A DNA stretch of 64,000 bases from JBBDJB01 sp040880125. GTDB taxonomy: Bacteria > Planctomycetota > Planctomycetia > Pirellulales > JBBDJB01. Below are positions 10,155 through 19,600 of this stretch, piece by piece; the first letter of the stretch is position 1, and each line of letters starts with the position of its first letter. Under the pieces are notes generated by a model. The model was not told the origin of the DNA and did no database searches. It saw nothing but the letters and a program-made list of their open reading frames with translations. The position numbers and the translations under genes are program-made. Where the stretch lies: positions 1 to 64,000 of the forward strand of contig JBBDJB010000044.1 of NCBI GenBank assembly GCA_040880125.1, read 5' to 3'.

Positions 10155-11069
10155 ATGCTGCCAAACCGTCCGATGCGCCTGGCACGGCTGACATCCTTAG
10201 GGGGATTGCTAGGCGTCGTGACGCTGCTGGCCGGTTGCCGGGCGATGTGGCCCAGCGATGCGGCGCAGCAATCCGCCGCGGTCAGCCGTCAGCTCTCGCA
10301 GCAGGGACTCGCCGCGCTCGATCGTGGCGAACTATTCCGGGCCGAAGCGCTGCTCGGCCAGGCGGTGCAAGCCTGCCCCGAGGATTGGCAGGCACGCTGC
10401 TATTATGCCGAAGCCCTCTGGCTGCGCGGCGCCGCGGAGGACGCCATGGCACAGATCGCCGCGGTCGGGGACTGGAAGACGAGCGATGCCACTTCAGCCG
10501 TGCGGATCGGCGATATGCTGCTGGAGATGAACCAGTTGGAGAGAGCCGGTGCGCTGGCGGATCAGGCGCTGGACATCAACCCGCAGCTCTCCACGGCCTG
10601 GTCACTGCGAGGTCGACTGCATCGCGCCCGGGGAGAACATCAACTTGCACTGGCCGATCTGCATCGGGCGCTGGACTTCGACCCCAGCGACGCAAAGGTG
10701 CTGCTGGAAGTCGCCGAGCTGTATCGGCATCTGAACGAGCCGCAACGAGCCCTGGCGACGCTGCAGCATTGGTCCGACCTTTATCCACCGGGGGAAGAAT
10801 CGCCGCAGGTATTGTATCTGACGGGTCTGGCTTACTCAGCCCTGGCGCGGCACGAGCAGGCGGTCGAAACGCTGGCAGCGGCCGTCGCCCGTGGTAATCC
10901 GTCGGCGGAGATGCTCTGCCGACTGGCCGAGGCGGAACTGCACGCCGGGCGGCGCGAGGCGGCCGGGCGCACGCTACGCCAGGCACTAGCTACTGACGCC
11001 GGGCATGGCCCGAGCCTGGCGCTTTTGGAGCACGTCCAGCGGGAGTCGCCCCGCGCGATGCGACAATAG
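10155..11069 (+). CDS. TPR-repeat lipoprotein
   Basis: A 304-residue protein with a lipoprotein signal peptide ending VTLLAGC (Cys at about residue 28), so it is probably anchored in a membrane facing the periplasm. The rest is helical tetratricopeptide repeats: QQGLAALDRGELFRAEALL, the segment around AGALADQALDINPQLSTAW, HQLALADLHRALDFDPSDA and HEQAVETLAAAVARGNP. Such proteins act as protein-binding scaffolds, and the partner cannot be read from sequence. ATG 10155 is listed. ATG 10173 also gives a complete signal peptide. The gene stands alone between repeat-rich or empty spacers. Confidence 0.75.
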   Translation: MLPNRPMRLARLTSLGGLLGVVTLLAGCRAMWPSDAAQQSAAVSRQLSQQGLAALDRGELFRAEALLGQAVQACPEDWQARCYYAEALWLRGAAEDAMAQIAAVGDWKTSDATSAVRIGDMLLEMNQLERAGALADQALDINPQLSTAWSLRGRLHRARGEHQLALADLHRALDFDPSDAKVLLEVAELYRHLNEPQRALATLQHWSDLYPPGEESPQVLYLTGLAYSALARHEQAVETLAAAVARGNPSAEMLCRLAEAELHAGRREAAGRTLRQALATDAGHGPSLALLEHVQRESPRAMRQ

Positions 11070-11300
11070 TTTTCAATTTGGCGGCCGCGCATCGGCAAAT
11101 TGCAAGGTACGTTTTCTTGAGGGAGTGCTACGCACCGGCCGCCCCTGCGTCGACCATCGAGACCTTACTAACCGTGTCCGTCGCGATCAATCGTTACAAC
11201 CCCTATCACCGCCACGCGCCTGCGCGCCGCATGGAGCTGAAAACCGGGCCTATGCTTGCCTAGGGTCCATTTGGCGCGCCTACACCCAGGAGATGATGTT

Positions 11301-11537
11301 ATGACGCAGGGTCTGTACTCGCCGCCGGAACCTTTCATCGAGCGGCGTGGCCAAGGGTCTGACGAGGGCCCGCAGGAAGTAGAGCGCCGGCAGTTCACCA
11401 ATAGCCACCATGAGCTTTCGCCGGAGGCCACCGAGCTGGCCACCGCAATCGACGGCTACAAACTGCGGCACCGCCGGCGCTTCATCACGTATGAAGAAAT
11501 GCTCACGGTGATCAAGTCGATCGGCTACCACAAGTAA
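11301..11537 (+). CDS. Small conserved-looking protein, function unknown
   Basis: A 78-residue soluble protein. The C-terminal half (ELATAIDGYKLRHRRRFITY then EEMLTVIKSIGYHK) resembles short hypothetical proteins that I recall from planctomycetes, whose role is unknown. ATG 11301 is chosen because AGGAGATGATGTT lies immediately upstream. The longer in-frame form from 11256 has no ribosome site. The spacer 11070-11300 before it shows no other feature. A decayed palindromic repeat lies just after the stop. Confidence 0.65.
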   Translation: MTQGLYSPPEPFIERRGQGSDEGPQEVERRQFTNSHHELSPEATELATAIDGYKLRHRRRFITYEEMLTVIKSIGYHK

Positions 11538-11566
11538 AACGACGATCGCACGGAGGGATGGCACCG

Positions 11567-11585
11567 AGGAGAATGTCTGTGCCGC
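11567..11585. repeat. Decayed copy of the CACAGACA palindrome
   Basis: Half of the family seen at 52311-52336 (GAATGTCTGTGCC), with the left arm degraded to CGAGGA. It sits between two converging genes. Confidence 0.5.
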
Positions 11586-11633
11586 GTTGCAGAAGTAGCA
11601 GAGCGTCTGTGCCTCTTACTGCTGCGGAGTTTC

Positions 11634-12427
11634 TTACTGCGGGTTCTCTTCCTCGGGGGCCTCTTCCTGGACCGCGTAGCCCTCGCCCTCGTTGACCAGC
11701 ACGAAACGGTCGCCGCCACTAGCCTGCACGGTCTTGGGGCCGCCTTCTTTATTGGGCATCTGGAACTCGATCGTCGGCAACTGGCAACTGAGGTGCGTCC
11801 GGGCGTACCGTGGCGGCAGTTCGAACGTCCGCTCGGCGATGGCATAGCTGGCCATGATGCCCGATCGGTTGACGATTCGGAACTCGATCGCGGCGGACCT
11901 CGGCCGGCCGAACATCTGCACGCCGTACCAATGCCCCGTCTTGTCGCTCCGGGCGACGGCCACGCCGATTTCCTGCGCCGCGGTGGAGAGCATGTTCGCG
12001 CGGTGTTCGGGCGACTTTTTCCAACCCTCAATCAATTGCCGCGCAAGCTCCTCGGTGCTAAAGCCGAGCGATTCGTACTGGTAGGCGATGTTCTCCGCAA
12101 CGTAGCACAACTCGTAGCCGTGCTCCTCGGCCCGTACTTGTCGGTCCGGGCCATGTACTGGGCGAAGTACTGAGCGGCATCCTTTAGGTTCGCGTTGACT
12201 TCGAACTTCGCAAGCCCTTCGCTCTCGCGGACCTCGTTAGTCCGCTGCACGATCAACTCGGCCGCACGCGATTCGTCGACGTTCTCTTCCGGCACGGGCT
12301 GCTCCACCGCCTCCAACAGTTCGGCCTCGTCTTTCTCCACCGATTGCGCGCCGGCGGGTTGGCCGGCCGCGAGCGCAATAAAGACCGCCAGCGAGAATGC
12401 GGCAAAAAAAGAATTGGGCTGAATCAC
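11634..12427 (-). pseudogene. CAP-domain (SCP/PR-1) secreted protein with a one-base frameshift
   Basis: The first frame starts at GTG 12427, with AAGGGT upstream, and gives a signal peptide (NSFFAAFSLAVFIALAAG). It then gives a CAP-domain start (RAAELIVQRTNEVRESEGL, NANLKDAAQYFAQYMARTDK). At about 12131-12133 the frame is lost. Adding one base there gives DKYGAEEHGYELCYVAENIA and joins smoothly to a second frame that runs to 11634. That frame has the family motifs LIEGWKKSPEHRANMLS and VARSDKTGHWYGVQMFG. The intact protein would be about 265 residues with a C-terminal extension of unknown role. This is either a recent pseudogene or a sequencing error in a G run. Confidence 0.8.
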
Positions 12428-12705
12428 TTTGTTACCCTTTGCGAGGCTGGTTCTTCGTCGGGCAGTCCGACAGCGAGCGCCGCTGAAGTTGCAACGCACA
12501 GGTTGTCATGACGGGTGCAATCTCTGTGCCAAGTGACCGGAGAGCTCGTGGGACTTTCACGAGTTCTTTCACGGAAAGAGCGGCCAGCCGATGGGCCGTC
12601 GCCACCAAGCCTGGAGCGCAGCCTCGTATATCCTGGCGTACCACGCCGTGCACCACGACCGGTTCGGGTGCTTTCAACGGCCCGACCGCCCTGATTAGGT
12701 GGCGC

Positions 12706-13668
12706 TCACTGGATCTGTAACAGTGGCTGGCTCAGTTGGCGGGCGGTGACGAAGCCAACCGGCTTGCCTTGGGCGTCAACGATCTTTCCCATCGTTTCGC
12801 CCGACCGCTGCAGCCGCATCAAGGCCACGATGTACGAGTCGGTCTCCGGCAGCTCGACCAGGGGGCGAATCGGCAGCTCGCCGTCCTCCTGCAAATAAAG
12901 ATCGATCATCCGCAGGTAGCCGACCAGGCCTCGTGACGGGGCCGACTCTTCGACCGGCAGCGATGGCAGCCGCTGGCGCCGGGCCAGCCGCTGAATCTCC
13001 GCCTTGCTCATGCCGGGGTGTACGCGGGCGACCCGTGCCGCGGGCGTGGCGAACTCCCGGATCGGTCGATTTGCCAAGCCGAACAGGCCCTGGGCCAGAG
13101 TGCGCTGCGTCGCCTGCAGGATGCCGGCTTCGTGGCCTTCTTCGAAGACTCGCTGCAACTCGCGACGGGCCAGCGTGAGCTGCACACGCTGCGGCAGCTC
13201 TCCTACCATCAACTGCAGGAGCTTGCTCATTCCCCACAACAGCCCCGTCAGCGGCGCGAACAGCCACGCGCACGCCAATAGCGCCGGTCCGCTCTTGTGC
13301 AGCAGGCGATAGGGGGCGTGATAGAAAAGTTGCTTAGGCACCAATTCGCCGTAGACGAAAATCAGCGGCGCCATCACGATCGGCCCGACCAACTTCGGCC
13401 AGTGCGCCTGGCCGCCGAACAAGGCTTGCGATCCCAGCACAACCGCCAGCGAAGCCGTATAGTTGGCGATGTTGTTGCCCACCAGCACGGTCGCCACGAA
13501 CATCGAGGGATGGTTCGTCAGCCACAGCAGCCCGCGGGCGATCCAATCGCCTGCCATGCCGTCGAGCACCAGACGCACGCGGCTGACGCGATACAGCCCC
13601 GTCTCCGAGCCGCTGAAAAATGCGCTCAGGCAAATCGCCACCGCCAGCAGAACCAGTGCCGCGATCAT
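12706..13668 (-). CDS. CNNM/CorC-type protein with DUF21 transmembrane domain and CBS region
   Basis: A 320-residue membrane protein. The N-terminal DUF21 domain (IAALVLLAVAICLSAFFSGS, then ETGLYRVSR) has about three or four helices and the ELVPKQLFYH motif. A weaker CBS-pair region follows (ARVHPGMSKAEIQRLAR; IRPLVELPETDSYIVALMRL). Families of this type are linked to magnesium/cobalt transport or resistance. Other members act as membrane-bound regulators, so the substrate is not assigned. ATG 13668 has GAGGAGTCGAC upstream and overlaps the stop of the paralogous gene before it. The two paralogues may work as a heteromeric pair. Confidence 0.82.
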   Translation of the reverse strand: MIAALVLLAVAICLSAFFSGSETGLYRVSRVRLVLDGMAGDWIARGLLWLTNHPSMFVATVLVGNNIANYTASLAVVLGSQALFGGQAHWPKLVGPIVMAPLIFVYGELVPKQLFYHAPYRLLHKSGPALLACAWLFAPLTGLLWGMSKLLQLMVGELPQRVQLTLARRELQRVFEEGHEAGILQATQRTLAQGLFGLANRPIREFATPAARVARVHPGMSKAEIQRLARRQRLPSLPVEESAPSRGLVGYLRMIDLYLQEDGELPIRPLVELPETDSYIVALMRLQRSGETMGKIVDAQGKPVGFVTARQLSQPLLQIQ

Positions 13669-14942
13669 GTCGACTCCTCGGGCGGCGCGATCCGCGTGAG
13701 CTGCACGGCCAGCAGCCCGCGCTCGGGCGACTCGATCACTTCGAAGTGAAACGGCCCCCAATCGCACTGGTCGCCCTTGACCGGGAAGCGCCCCAGCACC
13801 TCCTGAACGACGCCGGCCACCGTCACGCTGCGCGTCGGCGGCAGCGGCAACTGGAAGTGTTTGCTCAAACGCCGCAGGCTGGTAATGCCGGTGACCTGCC
13901 AGACGCCGGTGCCAATCGTCTTGAGCGACGAACGCTGCAGCAGCCGAATGCTCCGGCTGGGATACTGTCGAAAGATCGTATCGAGCAGATCCTCGAATGT
14001 GACCACGCCCACCGTTTCGCCGTACTCGTTCACCACGGCGGCCACTTCGCGATCGCGGCGGATCATCGCTTCCAGCAGCGAGCCGGCCGTTGCGCTCCAG
14101 GGCACGTATAGCACTTGCTCGGCCAGGTGTTCTAGATGATCCGCTGGCAGTTCCACCAGGTTTTTCAGCGGCACGGCGCCGATCACTTCGTCGCTGTCCG
14201 GCTCGGTCACCAGCAGATAGCCGCTGGGCGGGATTTCGCCGCCCAGATCCTCGCGCGAGATCGGCGGCCGGAACGCGCGGAACTGCAAGCGGGGACGCAT
14301 CAGCTCGTCCACCCGAAAGTTCGACAGCGAGACGATGTTCTGCAGCACGCTCTGCTCTTGTTTCAGCAGTGCCGCGTCGGTGGTGGACAGCTCGATCGCT
14401 CGTTCCAGGTCCCCGATGTCCAGAAACGGCTCCGGCTGAAAACCGGGCCAGATGAGGCGTCGCGAGACGAGGTTCGCCCCCCGCAGCGCCGGCATCAACG
14501 GGTCAAGTACGCGCACCGCCGTGGCCAGCGGAATGGCCACCAGCGGGGCGACTAGTTGCGCACGCAACACGGCCAGTGTCTTGGGAAGCATTTCGCTGAA
14601 GAAGATCAGCGCCAGCAGCGACCCCAAGGCAAACAAGCCTGCTTCGGTGTGCCGGTCCTGCGACTCCAGGCGTAGCGCCACGATCGACGAGACCGCGAAA
14701 TACAGGATGTTGACGAGCAGATTCCAGAACAACACCCCGCTGAGCAGCCGGTCCGGATCGTCCAAGAGTGCGGCGGTGATGCGCTGGGCCGCGTTGCCTT
14801 CGCGCATCGCCCGGCGGTCGCGCTGCCGCAGATAGAACAGCGCCGCTTCGCTACATGAGAAGAAGGCGGAGCAGAGCATCAGGACCATCATGGCCACAAG
14901 CCATGGGCTGAACTCCAGTATTAACTGCAGGGCGACGTTCAT
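13665..14942 (-). CDS. CNNM/CorC-type protein: DUF21, CBS pair and CorC/HlyC C-terminal domain
   Basis: A 425-residue paralogue of the following gene with the full family layout. It has a DUF21 membrane domain (SAFFSCSEAALFYLRQRDRR; FFSEMLPKTLAVLRAQL), then a CBS pair (MRPRLQFRAF; VPWSATAGSLLEAMIRRDRE; VAAVVNEYGETVGVVTFEDL). A C-terminal CorC/HlyC domain follows (GVWQVTGITSLRRLSKHFQL). The probable role is ion transport, or regulation of it, in the cytoplasmic membrane. The gene lies 24 bases downstream of the ABC permease gene on the same strand, so an operon of permease, this gene and the shorter paralogue is likely. Confidence 0.85.
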   Translation of the reverse strand: MNVALQLILEFSPWLVAMMVLMLCSAFFSCSEAALFYLRQRDRRAMREGNAAQRITAALLDDPDRLLSGVLFWNLLVNILYFAVSSIVALRLESQDRHTEAGLFALGSLLALIFFSEMLPKTLAVLRAQLVAPLVAIPLATAVRVLDPLMPALRGANLVSRRLIWPGFQPEPFLDIGDLERAIELSTTDAALLKQEQSVLQNIVSLSNFRVDELMRPRLQFRAFRPPISREDLGGEIPPSGYLLVTEPDSDEVIGAVPLKNLVELPADHLEHLAEQVLYVPWSATAGSLLEAMIRRDREVAAVVNEYGETVGVVTFEDLLDTIFRQYPSRSIRLLQRSSLKTIGTGVWQVTGITSLRRLSKHFQLPLPPTRSVTVAGVVQEVLGRFPVKGDQCDWGPFHFEVIESPERGLLAVQLTRIAPPEEST

Positions 14943-14966
14943 GGTCGAAGCGCACCGGCTCGGGCG

Positions 14967-16775
14967 CTATCGGTCTTCTCCGGTTGTTCGTCCGGTTGCC
15001 ACGTCGAACTCGAAGATCGCGGGGATCAGCATGGCCGCGGTCGCAAACCCGTAGGTGACGATTGTGACGAGAAACACCGCCAGCGGAGCTCGCAAGATGA
15101 AGCTGGTGATCACGTAGAACGTCGCAAAGGGCGCCGCAAACGAGGCCAGCGCGATCGCCGGCGACGGATTCCGCGCGCCAAGCAGTACGTACAATCCGAT
15201 TCCACCGCCGACCATGAATGCCAGAAACGGCTGCAGTTGCACATGAAAGGCACCGCTAAAGGCGATGATCATCCGCATGCAAGTGGCGATACCAATAAAC
15301 AAAAACAGGACTGTGCCCAGCGACACGCTCACCGCGGTACGTGAATTGGCGTACGTCATGCCGACGTGAATCCCCAGCACGGCCACGAACAGGTCCATCA
15401 CGGCCAGCCCCGCCACCAGGTAACTGAGATTCTCTCCGGTAATCGCTCCCGCGCCGTACATGTACGCGCACAGCAACATCGGCAGCACGACCATCTCCTT
15501 GGTATTGTAGAGCACGCCTCCCAACTTTCCGAAGATGAACTCCTTGGGCGTCAGGTCCGTGACCAGCAGCAAATCGAGCGTGCGACCATCCCGCTCGTTG
15601 GTCAGCGACGTGACGGCCAGGGCGTTGATCAACAGCAGGCTTACTACGAAAAGCGGCACCAGCGGCCTGGCCAAGGGTGGGATCACCTCGCGCGCGCCGA
15701 CATCCAGTTCGCCGGAGATCACCATCCCGTGCAGCAGCAAAGCGGCGGCCGCGAACAGAACCAGGTATGCGACGCGGACCAGCAGTACCTTTCGGCCGTA
15801 GGCCCAGGTTCGCAGCTCGCGCCACAGGATCGCGCTATCCCATACGTGGCGAACCTTGCCCGGAGCTTGGTGAACCGAACGCTGCTCGCCACCGGATGCC
15901 GCCTGCTCGGGCCGGCGGAAGACGCTCTCGACGCTTTCGACCTCGGACCCACCGGAGCGGCGCTCACGCGAGGGATTCCACACTCGCACGCGGGCGATCG
16001 CCACCGCATTGAGCAGCACCGCGGCGCCCAGCGCAAAGGCGACAAACAGGATCGTCGACTCACCCAACGCGGCAAACCAGTTGTCCTCGAACACCGCCGG
16101 CTGTGAAGCGGCGAGAATCGCCTGCCAGGGGCTGAATGCCGTGGCCCAGCGCTGCGCGGCTATGCCGCCCAGCGCGTCTCCCAGCACTCCGGCCGCCACG
16201 GCTTCCCAGGCCGCCAGCCAGGCCACCAGCGCCAACAGCGTCAGTGACAGCGTCTGAAAGGTCTTGTCGCGCCACAGCGCGATGGTCGACCCGAGGCTGC
16301 CGGCCGCCAGTGCGCTGGCGAGCGTGACCGCGAAGGCTCGTCCCACCTGCCCGTAGGAGATGCCTCCCAGCAGCGTGAACAGCATGAAGCAGGGTACGGC
16401 CGCGACGAGCATCACCAGAACGCCCAACAGGCTGGCCAGCAGCTTGCCCAACACCAACTCGCTGTTGTTGAGGTTGGTCATCAACAGCAGGATCAGCGTC
16501 CGGCGATCCTTTTCCCGGGAGACGGCACTGGCGGTCAGCAGCGCGGCGAATAGCGTCGCCAGCGCGAGCTGTAGCGGCGCGAGAATCTGAAACAGCAGAA
16601 TGCCGAACCGCGCGAAGTCGCCGACGTTCCGCACCTGCTGGTTGCCGGCCACGATCAGCCAGGCGGTCCACATCAACACCCACAGGGCCGTCACGTAGGC
16701 AGCGCGTGAGCCGAACAGCCAATAGCGCCGAGGTACGGTGACCGCCTCGCGGGTAAAGACCGGCCCAACCAGCAA
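14967..16775 (-). CDS. ABC-2 type permease with internal tandem duplication
   Basis: A 602-residue polytopic protein with about twelve membrane helices. It is built of two similar halves. SREKDRRTLILLLMTNLNN followed by SELVLGKLLASL in the first half corresponds to NERDGRTLDLLLVTDLTPKE followed by FIFGKLGG in the second. Each half therefore contains a complete ABC-2 permease core, so one polypeptide could supply both permease units of a transporter. No ATPase gene lies beside it. The nearest ABC ATPase in the window is at 32349. The start is TTG 16775, supported by AGGGAGAAACGATT upstream. The transported substrate is unknown. Confidence 0.8.
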   Translation of the reverse strand: MLVGPVFTREAVTVPRRYWLFGSRAAYVTALWVLMWTAWLIVAGNQQVRNVGDFARFGILLFQILAPLQLALATLFAALLTASAVSREKDRRTLILLLMTNLNNSELVLGKLLASLLGVLVMLVAAVPCFMLFTLLGGISYGQVGRAFAVTLASALAAGSLGSTIALWRDKTFQTLSLTLLALVAWLAAWEAVAAGVLGDALGGIAAQRWATAFSPWQAILAASQPAVFEDNWFAALGESTILFVAFALGAAVLLNAVAIARVRVWNPSRERRSGGSEVESVESVFRRPEQAASGGEQRSVHQAPGKVRHVWDSAILWRELRTWAYGRKVLLVRVAYLVLFAAAALLLHGMVISGELDVGAREVIPPLARPLVPLFVVSLLLINALAVTSLTNERDGRTLDLLLVTDLTPKEFIFGKLGGVLYNTKEMVVLPMLLCAYMYGAGAITGENLSYLVAGLAVMDLFVAVLGIHVGMTYANSRTAVSVSLGTVLFLFIGIATCMRMIIAFSGAFHVQLQPFLAFMVGGGIGLYVLLGARNPSPAIALASFAAPFATFYVITSFILRAPLAVFLVTIVTYGFATAAMLIPAIFEFDVATGRTTGEDR

Positions 16776-17248
16776 AATCGTTTCTCCCTGGGCAGTGGGG
16801 GAAACGGCGTCAACAGATCATTCGAGCCCGGCCGGCTCGGCGTCGACTTACCGCCGAGCCCCGCACGGTCCGAATCGTTGCGGAAAGATGATCTCGTGCG
16901 TCCAGCGCTCCCCCGCCATCGGCGCACATTGCCGCAGGCCGGCCAGCGCCAGCACGGCGAAGTGGCCATTATAGCCTCCGCCGGCCGGATTGGGGAGGAG
17001 CGGGCCCCGACCGCCACCACTCCGCCGTAATTGGCAAGAGAAGACGGCCACAACCGATCAACCCGCGCAACGACCTCTCGGGCTGGCGGCCACGCACAGA
17101 TGCGCTCGTTGCGCGCACCACCGGGCAACAGGCCACCGGAGGTGGACCACGCGGATAGGCACCTTGCCGGCGACGGTGGCGCACCCTCGGCGCCGGCTCG
17201 GAGCCCATTGCCGCAGATTAAGAGATTTTTTTAATCAGCCTTTCACGA
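16776..17248. other. Gene-free spacer with one promoter-like -10 box
   Basis: No convincing coding sequence on either strand. A perfect TATAAT lies on the minus strand at 16968-16973, about 195 bases before the permease start. The expected -35 position is not convincing. Bases 17216-17236 form GATTAA/TTAATC around a T-run and adjoin the next gene's stop, so they may be a weak terminator for it. Confidence 0.35.
17216..17236 (-). terminator. Possible weak terminator after the 17249-17704 gene
   Basis: Six-base arms GATTAA and TTAATC enclose a run of A/T residues about 12 bases past the stop codon. The stem is A+T only, so its strength is doubtful. Confidence 0.3.
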
Positions 17249-17704
17249 TCAGCCGTCGCTGTCGCTCGCCTCGTCGCTGGGCTGCGAATCGGTGTTTCCC
17301 GCACGGGCATCCGCACGGGCCCGCCGCGCACGCCGAGCTTCTTCCTGCAGAGCGTTGACCTGCTCCAATTGCTCGGGCGTGAGCACGCTCTCGATTTCCT
17401 TATCGCACTGGGCGTTCACCTCCTGGAGCTGCTTTTCCAAGGCCTCGATCCGCTCGCGATACTTCCCCTGGATGGAGTAGATCTCCTCGCGCTGCTGCTC
17501 CGTGATGACCTGGCGGTAGAATGCCGGCAGGCGGCCGCGGGAAGCACGGCGCTGGCGCTCGGGGCGCTCTTGCGACTCCTGTTGTGCAGTGGGTTGGGCC
17601 GCTTCATCCTGAGCGGCGCCGCGGTCGGGCAGGAATGTCAGCAGCAGCCCCAGCAAGGGGACGGTCGCCACCACCAACGTGCGGTTCCAGCGAGTGCACT
17701 TCAT
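17249..17704 (-). CDS. Secreted coiled-coil protein, function unknown
   Basis: A 151-residue protein with a signal peptide (TLVVATVPLLGLLLTFLPDR) followed by a Gln/Glu-rich linker. A long charged helix comes next (VITEQQREEIYSIQGKYRER and IEALEKQLQEVNAQCDKEIE). SVLTPEQLEQVNALQEEARR then resembles the LTPEQ motif of periplasmic Spy/CpxP-like proteins, though overall similarity is not sure. The C-terminus is Arg/Ala-rich and then acidic. ATG 17704 has a good Shine-Dalgarno (TAGGAGATTGCGAA). It is probably a periplasmic helper or structural protein, by inference. Confidence 0.7.
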   Translation of the reverse strand: MKCTRWNRTLVVATVPLLGLLLTFLPDRGAAQDEAAQPTAQQESQERPERQRRASRGRLPAFYRQVITEQQREEIYSIQGKYRERIEALEKQLQEVNAQCDKEIESVLTPEQLEQVNALQEEARRARRARADARAGNTDSQPSDEASDSDG

Positions 17705-18084
17705 TTCGCAATCTCCTATCGATCGAGGTGAGAAAAGAGCGGCCCGGTCGCGGCCGTGCGGAGCGCGGAACCGGCCCCGACGGTGGCCATGGTACCCGGC
17801 CGTTAGGAGGGATGAAAGCAATTCTCCGTCCTTTTCAGGGACTCGCCCCGCCCGCCGCGGAGAAGCGCTTTCCGCGGACTCGCCGGCAGAACCGTTGCGA
17901 GCCGACCGGATAGCGTGCCTTGGCGGTCGATTTGCCACAAAAAGCTGGACAGGCCAACCGGTTACGCCCACGCGGCGGCATGATATAGTTAAGGGTTTGC
18001 GGCTGGGGCAATGCGTGCCTTGCCCGCAGACTTGTCCTGGCTTTCTCGTAAATTCCGCAGTTCCCTCTCCTGTCGAGGTGACAA
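17705..18084. other. Divergent intergenic region
   Basis: Lies between two genes transcribed away from each other, so it should hold both promoters. On the + strand a TATAGT box lies at 17984-17989 without a good -35. GAGGTGACA just before 18085 is the ribosome site of the TPR gene. No gene or repeat was recognised. Confidence 0.35.
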
Positions 18085-19464
18085 ATGTCTGTCCCGCCAC
18101 GGTTCAGCGCCCGGCTTCGGGCATGGTCGATATCGCTCATCTTCGTGATTTCCGTGCTGGCCGCCGCATCGTCGGCCCAGGCCCAGCTCGATCTGAACAA
18201 CCTGATCGGGTACGCCGTTCCGACCATCGACGAGCAGCGCTACAGCGACGTCCAAAGCGCCATCACCCGGTTCCAGAACGGCGACGTTCGCAGCGCCCGG
18301 GAGTTGCTCGCGACCGCCCAAGAGAAGAACCCCGAGCTGCCACCGCCGGACATCATCCTGGCGCGGATGTACTTCGCCGCCAACCAGGACGAACGCGGCC
18401 GTGCGACGCTGGAAACGGCCGTCAGTAACGTCCCCAACGACCCGGAGGCCTATATCATCCTGGCCGACCTGGCGCGGGAAACGCAGATCACCGCCGCCGA
18501 TCTGCTTTACTCGAAGGCTGCGCCGCTGGCCGAGAGCCTAGAAGGCAACGCGAAGCGGAAGCGCAACCTCGTGATGCGGGCCAACGCGGGTATCGCCGCG
18601 ATCGCCGAGCGACGCGAGGACTGGGCCCGCGCCGCGGAACATCTGCAGCGATGGCTGCAGGAAGAGCCGGACAATGCCCAAATCTACCGCCGCCTGGGCC
18701 GGGCGAAATTTATACGCGAGGCCTACGAGGAGGCTTACCAGGATTTCGTGAAGGCCCGTGAGCTGGACGCCTCGCAGCCGAATGCGGATGTCACCATGGG
18801 TCGCCTGTACAGCCAACAAGACAACGCGGCGCGTGCGAAACAGTTTATGGACCGCGCGCTTCAACAGGACGGCAACAATGCCACGACGCTGTTGTCGTAC
18901 GCCCAGTGGCTGATGGAAAACAACCAGCTCGATGAGGCGGCGACAATGCTGGAACGTGCGCGCCAGGCCGATCCCGAAGCGGCCGAAACGCTGCTGTTCA
19001 GCGGCATCGTAGCCCGGCTCCGCAACAATACGGATGCCGCCGTAGACTTCCTCGAACGGGCCCACCTGAAGGACCCCACCGACTTCAACGTGATCAATCA
19101 ATTGGCCCTGGCGCTGATCACTCTGGAGGACGCGGGCCAGCGCACGCGGGCGAATCAGTACGCCCAAATGAATATGCGCAACAATCCGCAAAACACCGAA
19201 GCGGCCGTGACGCTGGCCTGGGTTTACTACCAGATGAATCGGAGGCCGCAGGCTCAGCAAGTGCTGCAGGCCGCCCTGCAAGGCGGTGGGCTGAACGCCG
19301 ATAGCAGCTACTTCGTGGCCAAGATCCTCAACGACCTGGGTCGCCGCGAGGAGGCCGCGCAACTGCTCGAGTCGGCGCTGGCCACCAAGGCGGTGTTCGT
19401 CAATCGCAGTCAGGCCCAAACCCTGGCCGACTCGATCAAGCAGCAAGCCGGCACCGGCAGCTAA
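18085..19464 (+). CDS. Secreted TPR-repeat protein
   Basis: A 459-residue protein with a signal peptide (MSISLIFVISVLAAASSAQAQ region, cleaved after AQA) and then tetratricopeptide repeats through most of its length. Examples are RFQNGDVRSARELLATAQEK, EEAYQDFVKARELDASQPNA, LDEAATMLERARQADPEAAE, AAVDFLERAHLKDPTDFNVI and RRPQAQQVLQAALQGGGLNA. It presumably acts as a periplasmic or surface scaffold, and the partner is unknown. The start has a good ribosome site (GAGGTGACA). A repeat-rich spacer follows. Confidence 0.8.
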   Translation: MSVPPRFSARLRAWSISLIFVISVLAAASSAQAQLDLNNLIGYAVPTIDEQRYSDVQSAITRFQNGDVRSARELLATAQEKNPELPPPDIILARMYFAANQDERGRATLETAVSNVPNDPEAYIILADLARETQITAADLLYSKAAPLAESLEGNAKRKRNLVMRANAGIAAIAERREDWARAAEHLQRWLQEEPDNAQIYRRLGRAKFIREAYEEAYQDFVKARELDASQPNADVTMGRLYSQQDNAARAKQFMDRALQQDGNNATTLLSYAQWLMENNQLDEAATMLERARQADPEAAETLLFSGIVARLRNNTDAAVDFLERAHLKDPTDFNVINQLALALITLEDAGQRTRANQYAQMNMRNNPQNTEAAVTLAWVYYQMNRRPQAQQVLQAALQGGGLNADSSYFVAKILNDLGRREEAAQLLESALATKAVFVNRSQAQTLADSIKQQAGTGS

Positions 19465-19488
19465 CGGCCCGATATCTCCCTCTAAGAG

Positions 19489-19532
19489 CCCGAGACTCTC
19501 CCTCTCCCTCTGGGAGAGGGCCGGGGAGAGGG
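19489..19532. repeat. CCCTCTCCC/GGGAGAGGG repeat, reverse orientation
   Basis: CTCTCCCTCTCCCTCTGGGAG followed by GGGCCGGGGAGAGGG: the reverse complement of the copies at 856 and 2778. Confidence 0.8.
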
Positions 19533-19600
19533 CTTTGCAAAACGAGCTCGGTAACTTCTTATTCTCGGCTTCGTCGCTCGTTCACAAGGGCCGAAGAAGA

